64,000 nt of DNA from Eshraghiella sp045129695 (GTDB taxonomy: Bacteria > Bacillota > Clostridia > Lachnospirales > Lachnospiraceae), in the NCBI GenBank assembly GCA_045129695.1, contig JBGVJZ010000025.1, positions 39,475 to 103,474 of the forward strand. The letters run 5' to 3'. Position numbers and translations under genes: made by a program. Numbering within the stretch: the stretch's first letter is position 1; every line of letters starts with the position of its first letter. The notes under the pieces were generated by a model. The model made no database searches. It saw only the letters and a program-made list of their open reading frames with translations, and was not told the DNA's origin. Positions 18,432 to 27,557 of the stretch are shown here, in pieces.

Positions 18432-19709
18432 ATGATTAGTAATGTTTACAGCTATTATATGGCTGAATACGGTCTGAGTTCGAACTCACGACATAGTACA
18501 CACAAGAAAAGTGAATTACGTGATATTTACAATAACATTGTGAAAATCAGCAGGTCAAGTCCTTTTTTTGATGTGGATATTTCTGAAGAATCCCAGAAAC
18601 TCGCAATTGATATTAAAGAGAATGCACGTAAGCTGTCCGACATAACAGCAGATCTCACAGATGCATCCAATGGCAGTATGACATTTAAGAGCATCGCCCA
18701 GTCGGATAATCCTGAGATTTTAGATGTACGGTATATCGGCGACAATCAGGCAGCAGGTTCCTCAAAGGAATTCACGCTTTCAGTGAAACAGCTTGCAAGA
18801 CCTCAGGTTAATGAAGGCCATTACATTAATCCCCGTGCAAGATTTTTATATTCAGGAACTTACTCTTTTGATGTAGATATCTCTTCAATTACTTATGAAT
18901 TGCAGTTTACAGTCAGGGATAATGAACATAATTTGGATATCCAGAACAAGCTTGCCCGTCTAATCAATAATTCCAACATCGGTCTTAATGCCAGAGTTGA
19001 CAAGAACCGGATAGACGACACTGCTTTAATAATTCAGTCAAATATGACAGGTGTGGGTGAAAGGCCTGTAATATTTAACATAACTGACGATAACACTTCA
19101 GCACTTCCGGGTGCAGTAAGTGCCTTCGGTCTTAATAACACAACAGAATATCCTGCTAATGCTGTTTTTGAGCTCAATGGAACAGAGAAAATTTCCTCTT
19201 CCAATTCCTTTACCGTCGACAGAGAATTCGAGGTACAACTCAAGAAGGTTAATGAGGAAGGCGAACACGTAACGGTTGGTCTCAAGCAGAATTTTGATTC
19301 ACTTGTTGACAGCCTCCGTGAGCTTACTGACAAATATAACACTCTTACAGCTCTTGCCGGTAAAAGCAATACTTCAGGAGGCCGCCATTTATATAATGAT
19401 ATGGTCCGTATTGCACATTCTTACAAAGGAGTACTGGATTCCAACGGAATAACCATCAATGAAGAAGGTTTATTGAATATTAATGATGATAAGCTCAAGC
19501 AGGCTTCTGATGAAGGTTCAATACTTAACACTCTGTCCCAGATTGGAAGATTTAAGAACGCACTACAGCACGAAGCTGGAAAGATAATGATTAATCCGAT
19601 GGAATATATTAATAAGACCATTATCAGCTACAAGAATCCTTCCAGACCAAGTTCAGATCCATATATGACTTCACTTTATTCCGGAATGATGTATAACGGT
19701 TATTGTTAA
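18432..19709 (+). CDS. Orphan FliD-like (flagellar cap-related) protein
   Basis: A 425-residue protein. Residues about 110-330 resemble the FliD head: EFTLSVKQLARPQ matches the FliD V-x-Q-L-A-x-x-Q strand, followed by repeated beta-rich segments and a helical C-terminus (DSLVDSLRELTDKYNTL). It lacks the FliD N-terminal signature (GLDTDAIVKDLV) that the complete FliD at 29425 has. Residues 1-80 are a different charged segment. No signal peptide is visible. The ATG has a perfect AAGGAGGTGA site. It is transcribed away from the core block and sits next to the glycosyltransferase island. Its function is unknown; a FliD paralogue with another partner is my best guess. Confidence 0.6.
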   Translation: MISNVYSYYMAEYGLSSNSRHSTHKKSELRDIYNNIVKISRSSPFFDVDISEESQKLAIDIKENARKLSDITADLTDASNGSMTFKSIAQSDNPEILDVRYIGDNQAAGSSKEFTLSVKQLARPQVNEGHYINPRARFLYSGTYSFDVDISSITYELQFTVRDNEHNLDIQNKLARLINNSNIGLNARVDKNRIDDTALIIQSNMTGVGERPVIFNITDDNTSALPGAVSAFGLNNTTEYPANAVFELNGTEKISSSNSFTVDREFEVQLKKVNEEGEHVTVGLKQNFDSLVDSLRELTDKYNTLTALAGKSNTSGGRHLYNDMVRIAHSYKGVLDSNGITINEEGLLNINDDKLKQASDEGSILNTLSQIGRFKNALQHEAGKIMINPMEYINKTIISYKNPSRPSSDPYMTSLYSGMMYNGYC

Positions 19710-19752
19710 GCTGTTTCTTCTTTAATTATTTTTGAAGAAGGAACAGCTTTTT
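19707..19752 (+). terminator. Terminator after the FliD-like gene
   Basis: AAGCTGTT...CTTC pairs with GAAG...AACAGCTT around an AT-rich loop, and TTTTT follows on the plus strand. It overlaps the 3' end of the convergent sigma-factor gene. Confidence 0.8.
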
Positions 19753-20229
19753 CAATTCTTTTCTGCCTCTGGAAAGGTGCTTGGAAATATTATTCTCTGA
19801 TGTTTCCATTGTTGCTGCAATATCCTTAACACTCTTTCTCTCTATATATCTGGCAGTAAAAATTTCTCTGTCAATTTCCCTCAGGTGTCCGAAAAGTTCA
19901 ATGAGATTCTCATGTTCAAGCAATTTGAGTTCAAACTCAATATCCATTCCCTTTTTGGGTTTATTATCGACAAACTCAACTTTATGAACTGCACCTCTTT
20001 CAGAAATAATTTTCTGACATGCCTTTTTGCAAATTTTCTCTGCATAATCCAAACGAACATTTTCATTCTGCTTCTCCCACCACACTTTATGGCCCATAAT
20101 ACTCATCATCACCTCTGTTAACGCATCCTCAGCATCATATTCATCATGCAGAAGATTTAAAGCCATATCATACAATCGTCCATACTCTTTCTGATACAGT
20201 TCCTCTAAAAGTTTATATTCTTCACACAT
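19726..20229 (-). CDS. Small sigma-70-family RNA polymerase sigma factor
   Basis: A 167-residue protein with a region 2-like helical segment (EYGRLYDMALNLLHDEYDAEDALTEVM, residues about 12-38) and a region 4 helix-turn-helix near the C-terminus (IFTARYIERKSVKDIAATM, then SENNISKHLSRGRKELKK). The architecture is that of short ECF-type sigma factors. The start at 20229 is fixed by GGAGGG 8 bases upstream; an ATG at 20325 has no such site. No membrane anti-sigma gene lies next to it. It is 61 bases beyond the first CgeB-like gene, so it may control, or simply neighbour, the glycosyltransferase cluster. Confidence 0.8.
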   Translation of the reverse strand: MCEEYKLLEELYQKEYGRLYDMALNLLHDEYDAEDALTEVMMSIMGHKVWWEKQNENVRLDYAEKICKKACQKIISERGAVHKVEFVDNKPKKGMDIEFELKLLEHENLIELFGHLREIDREIFTARYIERKSVKDIAATMETSENNISKHLSRGRKELKKLFLLQK

Positions 20230-20290
20230 ATTAATAATCCCTCCTATATTATCTTCTATAATATAAGAGGGATTTTGTGTAATATGGTCA

Positions 20291-21451
20291 CTATAAACCG
20301 GGAATAATTTGTCGCATTTCGTCAAAACGATGGTTATATGTATGCAGTTTTTTCACTATATTATATCCGTTAAGAGCAATTTTTTTACGTTCTTCCTCAT
20401 GCTCCAGATAATATTTTACCTTGGCTGCCATATCTTCTTTGCAGTCAAAATACACCAGATCCCTGCCATTTTCAAAATATATCTCAAGCTCCGGCTGGTA
20501 ATTGGTAATGCAGAAACCACCTGCCGCAAGTATATCCCATATCCTTAGAGGAATGCCGCTCCTGATATTTCTTAAAGTCAGATTCAGATTAATCCGGCTG
20601 TTGTTAAAAATTTTAGGTGTCTCATTCCAGTAATCTGCGAGTCCACGGTTCTCCACCCTCGGCATAGACACTCCTTCATCATCTGTATACAGTGCAATTG
20701 TATTTCTTTTGGACAATTCCGCAAGCATACTTTTTCTCTCCATCTGTGCTATCTTAAAGCCAAGAACTGTAGAGGAAAAAACCATTTCCAAATCTGAGAA
20801 AGACCTGTCAGATTTGGCAAGTACAAAATGCCTGTTAAGCTCATATAGGATATGACTGTCAAGCATATCATCCAGCAGATAATCGCCATATATATTCATC
20901 TGCATTTTCATAATTCCTTCAAAATACCCTCGAATATATTCAGGAAGCTTCTCACTCACATCATCAAAAGAATTCTTGTTATACATACTTCCAACAAAAG
21001 AAATATCAGCATTATATTTGTCAGATTCTGTCTTTTCCAAAAGAACCTTATCCACTCTGTTCACATCAGCACATAGTGGAAGATAATGCACATTCGCACC
21101 CATTGCCTCAAATTCCAATTGATTAAGCTTATCAAATGTAAAAATTGTATTTACAGAATTAAATATTGATTCATGATACATAGTCCCGAGAGGGCAATCG
21201 CAGCACCAGCTGATATAAGGAATATTAAATCGTTCACACACGTCAGATATCATTGGAAAATAATTTACTGTAAATACCATATCATATTTTGAAGAAGTGA
21301 TTTTCGCGGCAAACTTTCCGATAAAATCCGCATCCGTTTCAAAATTGCACATTGCTCCTTGCATTTCCTCAACTGTGTGTCCTCTTTTAATAAGGTTATT
21401 TACAATATCCAATTGATTATATGCTTTCCATTTATATGTCAGAATTCTCAT
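20291..21451 (-). CDS. CgeB-like glycosyltransferase, paralogue A
   Basis: A 386-residue cytoplasmic protein. The N-terminal half fits DUF3880 (VNYFPMISDVC at about 63, then IPYISWCCDCPLGTMYHES at 78-95). The C-terminal half fits the Glyco_trans_1_2 fold (INLNLTLRNIRSGIPLR, then DILAAGGFCITNYQPELE), a GT-B nucleotide-sugar-binding region. Four paralogues sit within 7 kb. Here the usual YDSP is CDCP. It starts 5 bases after the GT2-TPR gene, so the two are co-transcribed. The acceptor is unknown; flagellin is likely from the neighbourhood. Confidence 0.8.
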   Translation of the reverse strand: MRILTYKWKAYNQLDIVNNLIKRGHTVEEMQGAMCNFETDADFIGKFAAKITSSKYDMVFTVNYFPMISDVCERFNIPYISWCCDCPLGTMYHESIFNSVNTIFTFDKLNQLEFEAMGANVHYLPLCADVNRVDKVLLEKTESDKYNADISFVGSMYNKNSFDDVSEKLPEYIRGYFEGIMKMQMNIYGDYLLDDMLDSHILYELNRHFVLAKSDRSFSDLEMVFSSTVLGFKIAQMERKSMLAELSKRNTIALYTDDEGVSMPRVENRGLADYWNETPKIFNNSRINLNLTLRNIRSGIPLRIWDILAAGGFCITNYQPELEIYFENGRDLVYFDCKEDMAAKVKYYLEHEEERKKIALNGYNIVKKLHTYNHRFDEMRQIIPGL

Positions 21452-21456
21452 AATTC

Positions 21457-22506
21457 TTATCCCACCAGTTCCTTTATTCGTAAAAGAGCTTTTTCATAAC
21501 GTCCGCACTGTCTGTAATAATTAAGAGCTTCTTCTGTATGTCCGAGGCATTCATAAATAACTCCTATATTATAAAAAGCAAGAAATGAATTAACTCCATC
21601 CATTTTACAGCTACTATACTCCGTAGCTTTTACAAACTGTTCCACTGCTGCATCAAACAAAGAATTATTCATATATATCAGACCCATAAGAAATACATAA
21701 TCGCAACTGTAAGAAAATTCAGCATATAAATTTTCGAACATAAGCGCCTGAGCCATTCGTTTTGTATTAATCAAAGTGTATCCATATGAAACTACCAAAT
21801 CCTCAACATATTCAAGTCTTGGCTCTAAATCATATGACGTTGCCTTTTCAAAATACACTAACGCATCTTCATATTCACCCATCATATAATAGCTTTTGCC
21901 AATCTGGTGCAGTATGTATGGATCTTCCTGTATCTCAAGTTCTTTTTTCAGCAGTTCAATATTTCTGAATGCTTTTTTTCTAAGTTCCTCCGGCGTTCCA
22001 TCATAACCTGAATGTATCACTGTCACCGGAATCTCATAGGTTCTGTATGGTGTTCCGTCAAGACTCTGCACCTGTTCATGAATTGAACCTACATAGCAGA
22101 ATTTTTTTCTGTCAAAGAAACGGCTAACTCTTTCCCTGTTAACTTTCTTCTCCTTATTACGTGTAAAAACATTAACTATCTCAATTCGTCCAACCTTGTC
22201 AGAATTATTCTGCGCCATTTTAATTAACAGCTTCCAGTCAATATCAGTAGGAATCTCGTCCGTATCCAGAATCAGCACCATATCATTGCCAGCTTTACTG
22301 ATGGAAAAATTCCTTGCATCTGAGAAGCTGTTATTCCAATTATATTCATATACACAATTAGTGTATTTTTTAGCCACCTCAATTGAATTATCGGTAGAAC
22401 CAGTATCAACCACCACAAGTTCAAATGGATATAATGATAGTGCTGCAAGCGTTTTATCCAGCATCTGACCTTCATTCCTGGTAATTATACATACTGAAAT
22501 TTCCAC
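21457..22506 (-). CDS. GT2 glycosyltransferase with C-terminal TPR repeats
   Basis: A 349-residue protein. The GT-A domain shows the start VCIITRNEG, VVVDTGSTDNS and the DTDE metal-binding motif near residue 82. Residues 190-349 form repeated helical hairpins (SYYMMGEYEDALVYFEKA, FYNIGVIYECLGHTEEALNY) typical of TPRs. The layout resembles SunS-type and other peptide-directed GT2 enzymes, in which the TPRs may hold the acceptor protein. I take the GTG at 22506 because AAGGAGAGG is 7 bases upstream. It could be the initiating enzyme of the island, transferring the first sugar to protein; this is inference. Confidence 0.8.
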   Translation of the reverse strand: MEISVCIITRNEGQMLDKTLAALSLYPFELVVVDTGSTDNSIEVAKKYTNCVYEYNWNNSFSDARNFSISKAGNDMVLILDTDEIPTDIDWKLLIKMAQNNSDKVGRIEIVNVFTRNKEKKVNRERVSRFFDRKKFCYVGSIHEQVQSLDGTPYRTYEIPVTVIHSGYDGTPEELRKKAFRNIELLKKELEIQEDPYILHQIGKSYYMMGEYEDALVYFEKATSYDLEPRLEYVEDLVVSYGYTLINTKRMAQALMFENLYAEFSYSCDYVFLMGLIYMNNSLFDAAVEQFVKATEYSSCKMDGVNSFLAFYNIGVIYECLGHTEEALNYYRQCGRYEKALLRIKELVG

Positions 22507-22650
22507 AATACCTCTCCTTTGCAACATTCCCTATTTATACATCCAATGATATCACTTAACAAAATACATTGCAAAAGAATTAAATATTTATTGTTTAATT
22601 CATATTTAATTGTTAAACTGATTCTATACAAAATACAGAGGTCGGATTAT

Positions 22651-23826
22651 ATGAAAATAATTTTTATTGAATGGAACAGTTTTGGCAAAGAAGATATTGT
22701 TGATGCACTTGGAAATTTGGGGCATGAAGTAACTATCTTTAAATATCCGGATTTTAACCACAGGGAAGAATCTCCCACTGCAGCTTCTCTCAACAATACA
22801 ATTGAAAAGGTTAAACCGGAGTTGGTATTCTCTTCAAATTACTCTCCGGTTGTATCCAATATATGTCAGAAGCACAGCATTCCCTATGCTTCATGGGTAT
22901 ATGACAGCCCTCTGGTTAAAATATATTCTGCTACGATACTTAATTCCTGTAATTATGTTTTTCTGTTTGATAGCGAGGATTACCGGACCTTTAGAAATTC
23001 AGGAATTAACAATGTGTATTATATGCCACTGGCAGCCAATACCAGACGTCTGGATTCAATGATTCCTACAACTGCCCATCATCATGAATATGATTGTGAT
23101 ATTGCATTTGTAGGCTCGATGTATGATGAGGGCAAGGATTATTTTGACACATTAAAGGGTATTTCAGAATACAGTCAGGGATATCTGGATGCCATTATGA
23201 AAGCACAGTCAATGGTGTCAGGCTATAGTTTTATTGAACCCCTTTTAAAAGGTGAAGTGCTAAATGAACTTCGTCGTGTGTCACCCTACGAACCATATCC
23301 CGATGGAGCAGAGACCGATACATATGTATATTCAAGATATTTTATTGAAAGAAAAATAACGCAGCGTGAACGTAAGTCCATTCTCGCAGCGTTATCAGAA
23401 AATTTTAATGTTAATCTATATACACAGAACGCAACTCCGTATCTGCCACATATTAATAATAAGGGCATTGTACATCCGCACGATATACAGCCTTATGTTT
23501 TTAAATGTGCCAAAATCAACCTGAATATCACTCTTAGAAGTATTCATGCAGGAATTCCTCTGAGAGCAATGGATATTATGGGTGCAGGAGGATTCCTTAT
23601 GACTAATTTCCAGTCAGATTTTATAATGCATTTTGAACCGGATGTTGATTATGTATATTATGAGGACGAAAAAGATCTCATTGACAAATGCCGTTTCTAT
23701 ATAGAAAATGATACTGCAAGAAGAGCTATTGCCCAAAATGGCTATAGCAAAGTTAAAGAGTGCTTTTCCTTTGAAACAGTATTATCATCCATAATTGAAA
23801 CAATTTTTCAAAACTCTAATCCATAG
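22651..23826 (+). CDS. CgeB-like glycosyltransferase, paralogue B
   Basis: A 391-residue paralogue with FSSNYSPVVSNIC and the IPYASWVYDSPLVKIYSAT block of DUF3880, and INLNITLRSIHAGIPLR plus DIMGAGGFLMTNFQSDF at the C-terminus. The ATG at 22651 follows AGAGGTCGG; the longer upstream frame is out of family. It is divergent from the GT2-TPR gene and overlaps paralogue C tail to tail by 19 bases. Confidence 0.82.
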   Translation: MKIIFIEWNSFGKEDIVDALGNLGHEVTIFKYPDFNHREESPTAASLNNTIEKVKPELVFSSNYSPVVSNICQKHSIPYASWVYDSPLVKIYSATILNSCNYVFLFDSEDYRTFRNSGINNVYYMPLAANTRRLDSMIPTTAHHHEYDCDIAFVGSMYDEGKDYFDTLKGISEYSQGYLDAIMKAQSMVSGYSFIEPLLKGEVLNELRRVSPYEPYPDGAETDTYVYSRYFIERKITQRERKSILAALSENFNVNLYTQNATPYLPHINNKGIVHPHDIQPYVFKCAKINLNITLRSIHAGIPLRAMDIMGAGGFLMTNFQSDFIMHFEPDVDYVYYEDEKDLIDKCRFYIENDTARRAIAQNGYSKVKECFSFETVLSSIIETIFQNSNP

Positions 23827-24989
23827 ACCGTTTTAATAATTGCGGCAGCTCTGTGTTTCATGGTATGTTCAGCAAGTGTTCTTTTGTAACCATTCATTGC
23901 AATTATAAGTCTTTCTCTTTCATGGGTGAGGTAAAATCTTGTTTTGTCAATCAACTCATCCATGGAGGAATAGAGCACCACTTCCTTGTCAGGTACATAT
24001 AATTCCTCAAATTCCTTCTGATAATTACTCATCAGAAAACCACCAACTCCCATAATATCAAATACTCTGATCGGAAGACCACTTCTAATAGACCTAAGAG
24101 TAATATTAAGATTGATTTTCGATGAAAAATATACCTTCGGGCATTCTTCTTCATATGCAACACTATGTTTGCATATTACCCTCGAAAGTCCGGATGTATC
24201 ATCATCCGAGTCATACAGAGTAACAGGAAAATGCTGTGCAAGCTCATCCAAAATTCTATGTCTCTCATATTCTGCCATTTTCCTTGCAACAATCAGCCCT
24301 AAATAAAGTTCACGTTTTGAAATAAACGGATAATTATCAGCTCCTTGTATCGGTGCCACTTTCTGCAGCACATCCAAATCCTCTTCCGTTATATCAGTAT
24401 ACAAGACATCTTCCTTCCAATTACCGAACTGTTTTTTAAAAACATCCGTGTATTTGGAAGTAATTTCTTGGCTTAACAGCCGAGTCACACCATTATATAA
24501 ATTATTCGTATATAATCTTCCTACAAATGATATCTCTTCTGAATATTTTTGAATTTCCTTATCTGTAATCTCCAATGCACCAAGTCGTGTTGTATTAACA
24601 GCTAACGGAAGATAGAAACAATTTACCCCCATATCCTTCAGTTCTTTATATTGCATTTTATCAAATGAAAAAACGTGATTACAGTTGTTAAATATGGTTT
24701 TGGAATACACATGGATAAGCGGACTGTCATATAACCATGCGATATACGGAACCCCAATTCTTTCGCATGCAATGGATATTGATGGATGGTAATTCCAGGA
24801 CAACACTCCATCACACTTTTCCCGCTTAATCAGCTTTTCAATTTCCTGTGTTTCCTGTTCTAACTCTGCACCAGTCGCATACTCATTATTACATTTTTCA
24901 TTAGCAAATATTTCTATACCAAGTTCCAAAAATCCCCATAAAATATCCTGAGATTTACTACTCTCGGAATAACAATACAGTAACTTCAT
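23808..24989 (-). CDS. CgeB-like glycosyltransferase, paralogue C
   Basis: A 393-residue paralogue. WNYHPSISIACERIG and IPYIAWLYDSPLIHVYSKT-like sequences at about 62-95 and INLNITLRSIRSGLPIR with DIMGVGGFLMSNYQKEF at the C-terminus give the two family domains. The start follows AGGAGG. It is oriented opposite to B and D. Confidence 0.82.
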   Translation of the reverse strand: MKLLYCYSESSKSQDILWGFLELGIEIFANEKCNNEYATGAELEQETQEIEKLIKREKCDGVLSWNYHPSISIACERIGVPYIAWLYDSPLIHVYSKTIFNNCNHVFSFDKMQYKELKDMGVNCFYLPLAVNTTRLGALEITDKEIQKYSEEISFVGRLYTNNLYNGVTRLLSQEITSKYTDVFKKQFGNWKEDVLYTDITEEDLDVLQKVAPIQGADNYPFISKRELYLGLIVARKMAEYERHRILDELAQHFPVTLYDSDDDTSGLSRVICKHSVAYEEECPKVYFSSKINLNITLRSIRSGLPIRVFDIMGVGGFLMSNYQKEFEELYVPDKEVVLYSSMDELIDKTRFYLTHERERLIIAMNGYKRTLAEHTMKHRAAAIIKTVYGLEF

Positions 24990-25047
24990 AATTTTACCTC
25001 CTATTAATATATTACACTATCATACTATATATTTAAAGAAGAAAATA

Positions 25048-25056
25048 TGTTATAAT
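25048..25056 (+). promoter_or_regulatory. Extended -10 promoter for paralogue D
   Basis: TGTTATAAT (TG, one base, TATAAT) lies 39 bases before the ATG at 25095. The -35 region is AT-rich without a consensus hexamer. No sigma-D element is seen. Confidence 0.5.
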
Positions 25057-25094
25057 ACCTTAAAAGCTAATGATTGGAGGTGTGTTCATAATAT

Positions 25095-26258
25095 ATGAAA
25101 ATACTGTTTTATCGATACGGAAGTATTTGCGAAGAGGATGTAATTGAAGCATTTAAAGAATATGGAATAGATACGAATGAAATATTGGAGGAAGTGTATA
25201 ACAAGCATCTTCTTCCGGGAGATTGTGTCAGAATTCTTAATTCTGCATTGAATAAAGAGAACTATTCCTTTGTATTCAGTATTAATTTTTTCCCAACTGT
25301 ATCGGATGTATGCAACATATATCATATACCTTATTTATGTTTGATAGTTGACAGCCCGGTGCTTGAGCTGTATTCAGAGTCTATCAGAAATTCATATAAC
25401 AGGATTTTCCTGTTTGACAAGGCATTATATAACGAATTTCATCCATATAACCCTGACTGTATTTTTCACATTCCACTTGCAACTAATGTCAGAAGGTGGA
25501 ACAGAGTTATTGAAGCCGACACCTCTGACCGCTTCTCCAGTGAGGTTTCATTTGTTGGCTCTCTGTATACTGAAAAATCCCCGTTAAATCTTGACAATGC
25601 ACCGGATTACATAAAAGGCTATGTTGATGGTCTGATAGAGGCTCAGTTGAAAATCTATGGCTACTATTTTATTGATAATCTTCTTACAGAAGAACTGTCA
25701 AATGAAATACTTAATCAAATGCCGGGACACTATGTTTTTCCGGATAAATATCGTATTGATAACAGGGGGTTGGTATCACAGTTGTATATAGGGAGTAAAA
25801 TATCCGCCGAGGAGCGTTTACGTGTATTTCACAGACTTTCACAGAAATATGACGTGGATATATATACAGGTAGCGATACCACATCTCTTCCTAAGCTGCA
25901 TAACCGCGGACTTGCAAAGACTCACACTGAAATGCCTTTAATCTTTAATCATACCAAAGTTAACCTGAACATTACCTCCAAGCCAATTCGTTCAGGAATT
26001 CCATTAAGGGTATTTGATGTGTTAGGATGCAGTGGTTTTCTGATTACAAATTATCAGTCAGAGTTGCCGGAATTATTCTCAATCGGAGAACATCTTGAAG
26101 CATATGAATCCATTGAGGATTTAGATAATAAAATACAATTTTATTTGGAACATCCGGAATTAAGAAAAGAAATTGCAAGAAATGGCTACGAATATGTAAA
26201 ATCCAATCATACATATACAGTACGAATCGGTCAGATGATTTCACTTGCATTTAAATAG
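25095..26258 (+). CDS. CgeB-like glycosyltransferase, paralogue D
   Basis: A 387-residue paralogue with FSINFFPTVSDVCNIY, an altered core LIVDSPVLELYSES in place of W-x-YDSP, and VNLNITSKPIRSGIPLR followed by DVLGCSGFLITNYQSEL. The GGAGG is unusually far (14 bases) from the ATG, but a stop blocks any upstream in-frame start. It is followed by paralogue E after 44 bases. Confidence 0.8.
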   Translation: MKILFYRYGSICEEDVIEAFKEYGIDTNEILEEVYNKHLLPGDCVRILNSALNKENYSFVFSINFFPTVSDVCNIYHIPYLCLIVDSPVLELYSESIRNSYNRIFLFDKALYNEFHPYNPDCIFHIPLATNVRRWNRVIEADTSDRFSSEVSFVGSLYTEKSPLNLDNAPDYIKGYVDGLIEAQLKIYGYYFIDNLLTEELSNEILNQMPGHYVFPDKYRIDNRGLVSQLYIGSKISAEERLRVFHRLSQKYDVDIYTGSDTTSLPKLHNRGLAKTHTEMPLIFNHTKVNLNITSKPIRSGIPLRVFDVLGCSGFLITNYQSELPELFSIGEHLEAYESIEDLDNKIQFYLEHPELRKEIARNGYEYVKSNHTYTVRIGQMISLAFK

Positions 26259-26302
26259 CTTTAAAAATTTTATTTATTATATTTTATGAGCAGGTACATA
26301 CT

Positions 26303-27502
26303 ATGCATATTTTATTTTTTCAATGGAATGCCTTTATGCAAAAAGGAATTGAAACCGCCTTTAACCGGTTGAATATTTCTTATGAAAAGTTTTTTTATAT
26401 TTTTTCTGATTGGGATTATGATGATAAATTCTGCAAGCTGTTTAATGATAAATTAAACAGCTCACCGGATATCGATGTTGTTTTCTCAGTAAATTTTTCA
26501 CCATTAATATCTGATATCTGCAACGCTCGAGGCATCATATATATTTCATGGATATACGATGCTCCTCTTCATATCAGAAAAACAGTCTCCCTAATGAATT
26601 CTGTTAACCGAATGTATTTTTTTGACAGAATTCAAGCCGAGCATTATCAGAAACAGGGGATCCTTAATGTTCATCATATGCCGTTGGCTTCTGATACATA
26701 TATTTTTTCCGATGAAGGCATTAATGAGACAATTAATAACAGACTCTCCAAAAAAGAACCTGTTTTCTTCAATCCTACATCTATAGCAGACAACGATTAT
26801 CACTGCGATGTGTCATTTATAGGCAAGCTTTATAAGTCAGATTATGCTTATCTATGTACACCTTTAAATCAATATTACAGAGGATACCTTGAAGGAATCC
26901 TTAACGCCCAGCAAAATATATATGGTGCATATTTACTTGACGAACTTTTAACGGATACCTTATTAGAAGAGCTTAACAGCTTCTATTTAAAAGCATCAAA
27001 AGGAACATTTTCCGTCACTAAAGAAGAACTTGAATTTGCACTCGCTTGCGAAATAACTTCAAGAGAAAGGGTTACAGCATTAGCACTTCTTCAAAACCGC
27101 TGTCATGTTAATTTATATTCAGGCGATAAAGATGAGAGACTTACACATATCAACCAATTAGGTTATGTTGATTACTACACTCAGATGCCAAAGGTATTCC
27201 GCAACAGTAAGATCAATCTGAATATTTCGCTCAAGATTATTCAGTCAGGAATCCCTTTACGAATTCTGGATATTCTGGCAAGCGGAGGTTTTTTGATTAC
27301 CAACTACCAGCCTGAACTGTTGGAATACTTTGAACCGGGTATAGATCTTATAATATATGAGGATATTCCTGATTTAATATTAAAAGTACAATATTATCTT
27401 GCAAATGATGACGAACGCAATATTATTGCACAAAACGGATATAATAAAGTATCTTCTTTATTCAATTTTGATGATAAAGTCAGGCAGCTTCTATCAATTT
27501 AG
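26303..27502 (+). CDS. CgeB-like glycosyltransferase, paralogue E
   Basis: A 399-residue paralogue with FSVNFSPLISDICNARG, IYISWIYDAPLHIRKT (YDAP instead of YDSP), and INLNISLKIIQSGIPLR with DILASGGFLITNYQPEL. It carries a longer central insert around residues 150-170. It converges with flagellin, from which it is separated by a strong hairpin terminator. Confidence 0.82.
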   Translation: MHILFFQWNAFMQKGIETAFNRLNISYEKFFYIFSDWDYDDKFCKLFNDKLNSSPDIDVVFSVNFSPLISDICNARGIIYISWIYDAPLHIRKTVSLMNSVNRMYFFDRIQAEHYQKQGILNVHHMPLASDTYIFSDEGINETINNRLSKKEPVFFNPTSIADNDYHCDVSFIGKLYKSDYAYLCTPLNQYYRGYLEGILNAQQNIYGAYLLDELLTDTLLEELNSFYLKASKGTFSVTKEELEFALACEITSRERVTALALLQNRCHVNLYSGDKDERLTHINQLGYVDYYTQMPKVFRNSKINLNISLKIIQSGIPLRILDILASGGFLITNYQPELLEYFEPGIDLIIYEDIPDLILKVQYYLANDDERNIIAQNGYNKVSSLFNFDDKVRQLLSI

Positions 27503-27507
27503 GCAAA

Positions 27508-27538
27508 AATAGAGCCGCTGCTATGCAGTGGCTCTATT
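27508..27538. terminator. Bidirectional terminator between paralogue E and flagellin
   Basis: A 14-bp stem (27508-27521 with 27525-27538, one wobble pair) has a 3-base loop. The minus strand has a T run after it, so it certainly fits flagellin; the plus strand has a weaker T-rich end. Confidence 0.85.
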
Positions 27539-27557
27539 CATGATAGTCATCTTTAAA

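Noticed and set aside
20291..27502. The five repeated genes as a mobile or phase-variable cassette
   Set aside because: No terminal repeats, recombinase, site-specific inverted repeats or homopolymer slippage tracts were seen; divergence between the copies points to old duplications.
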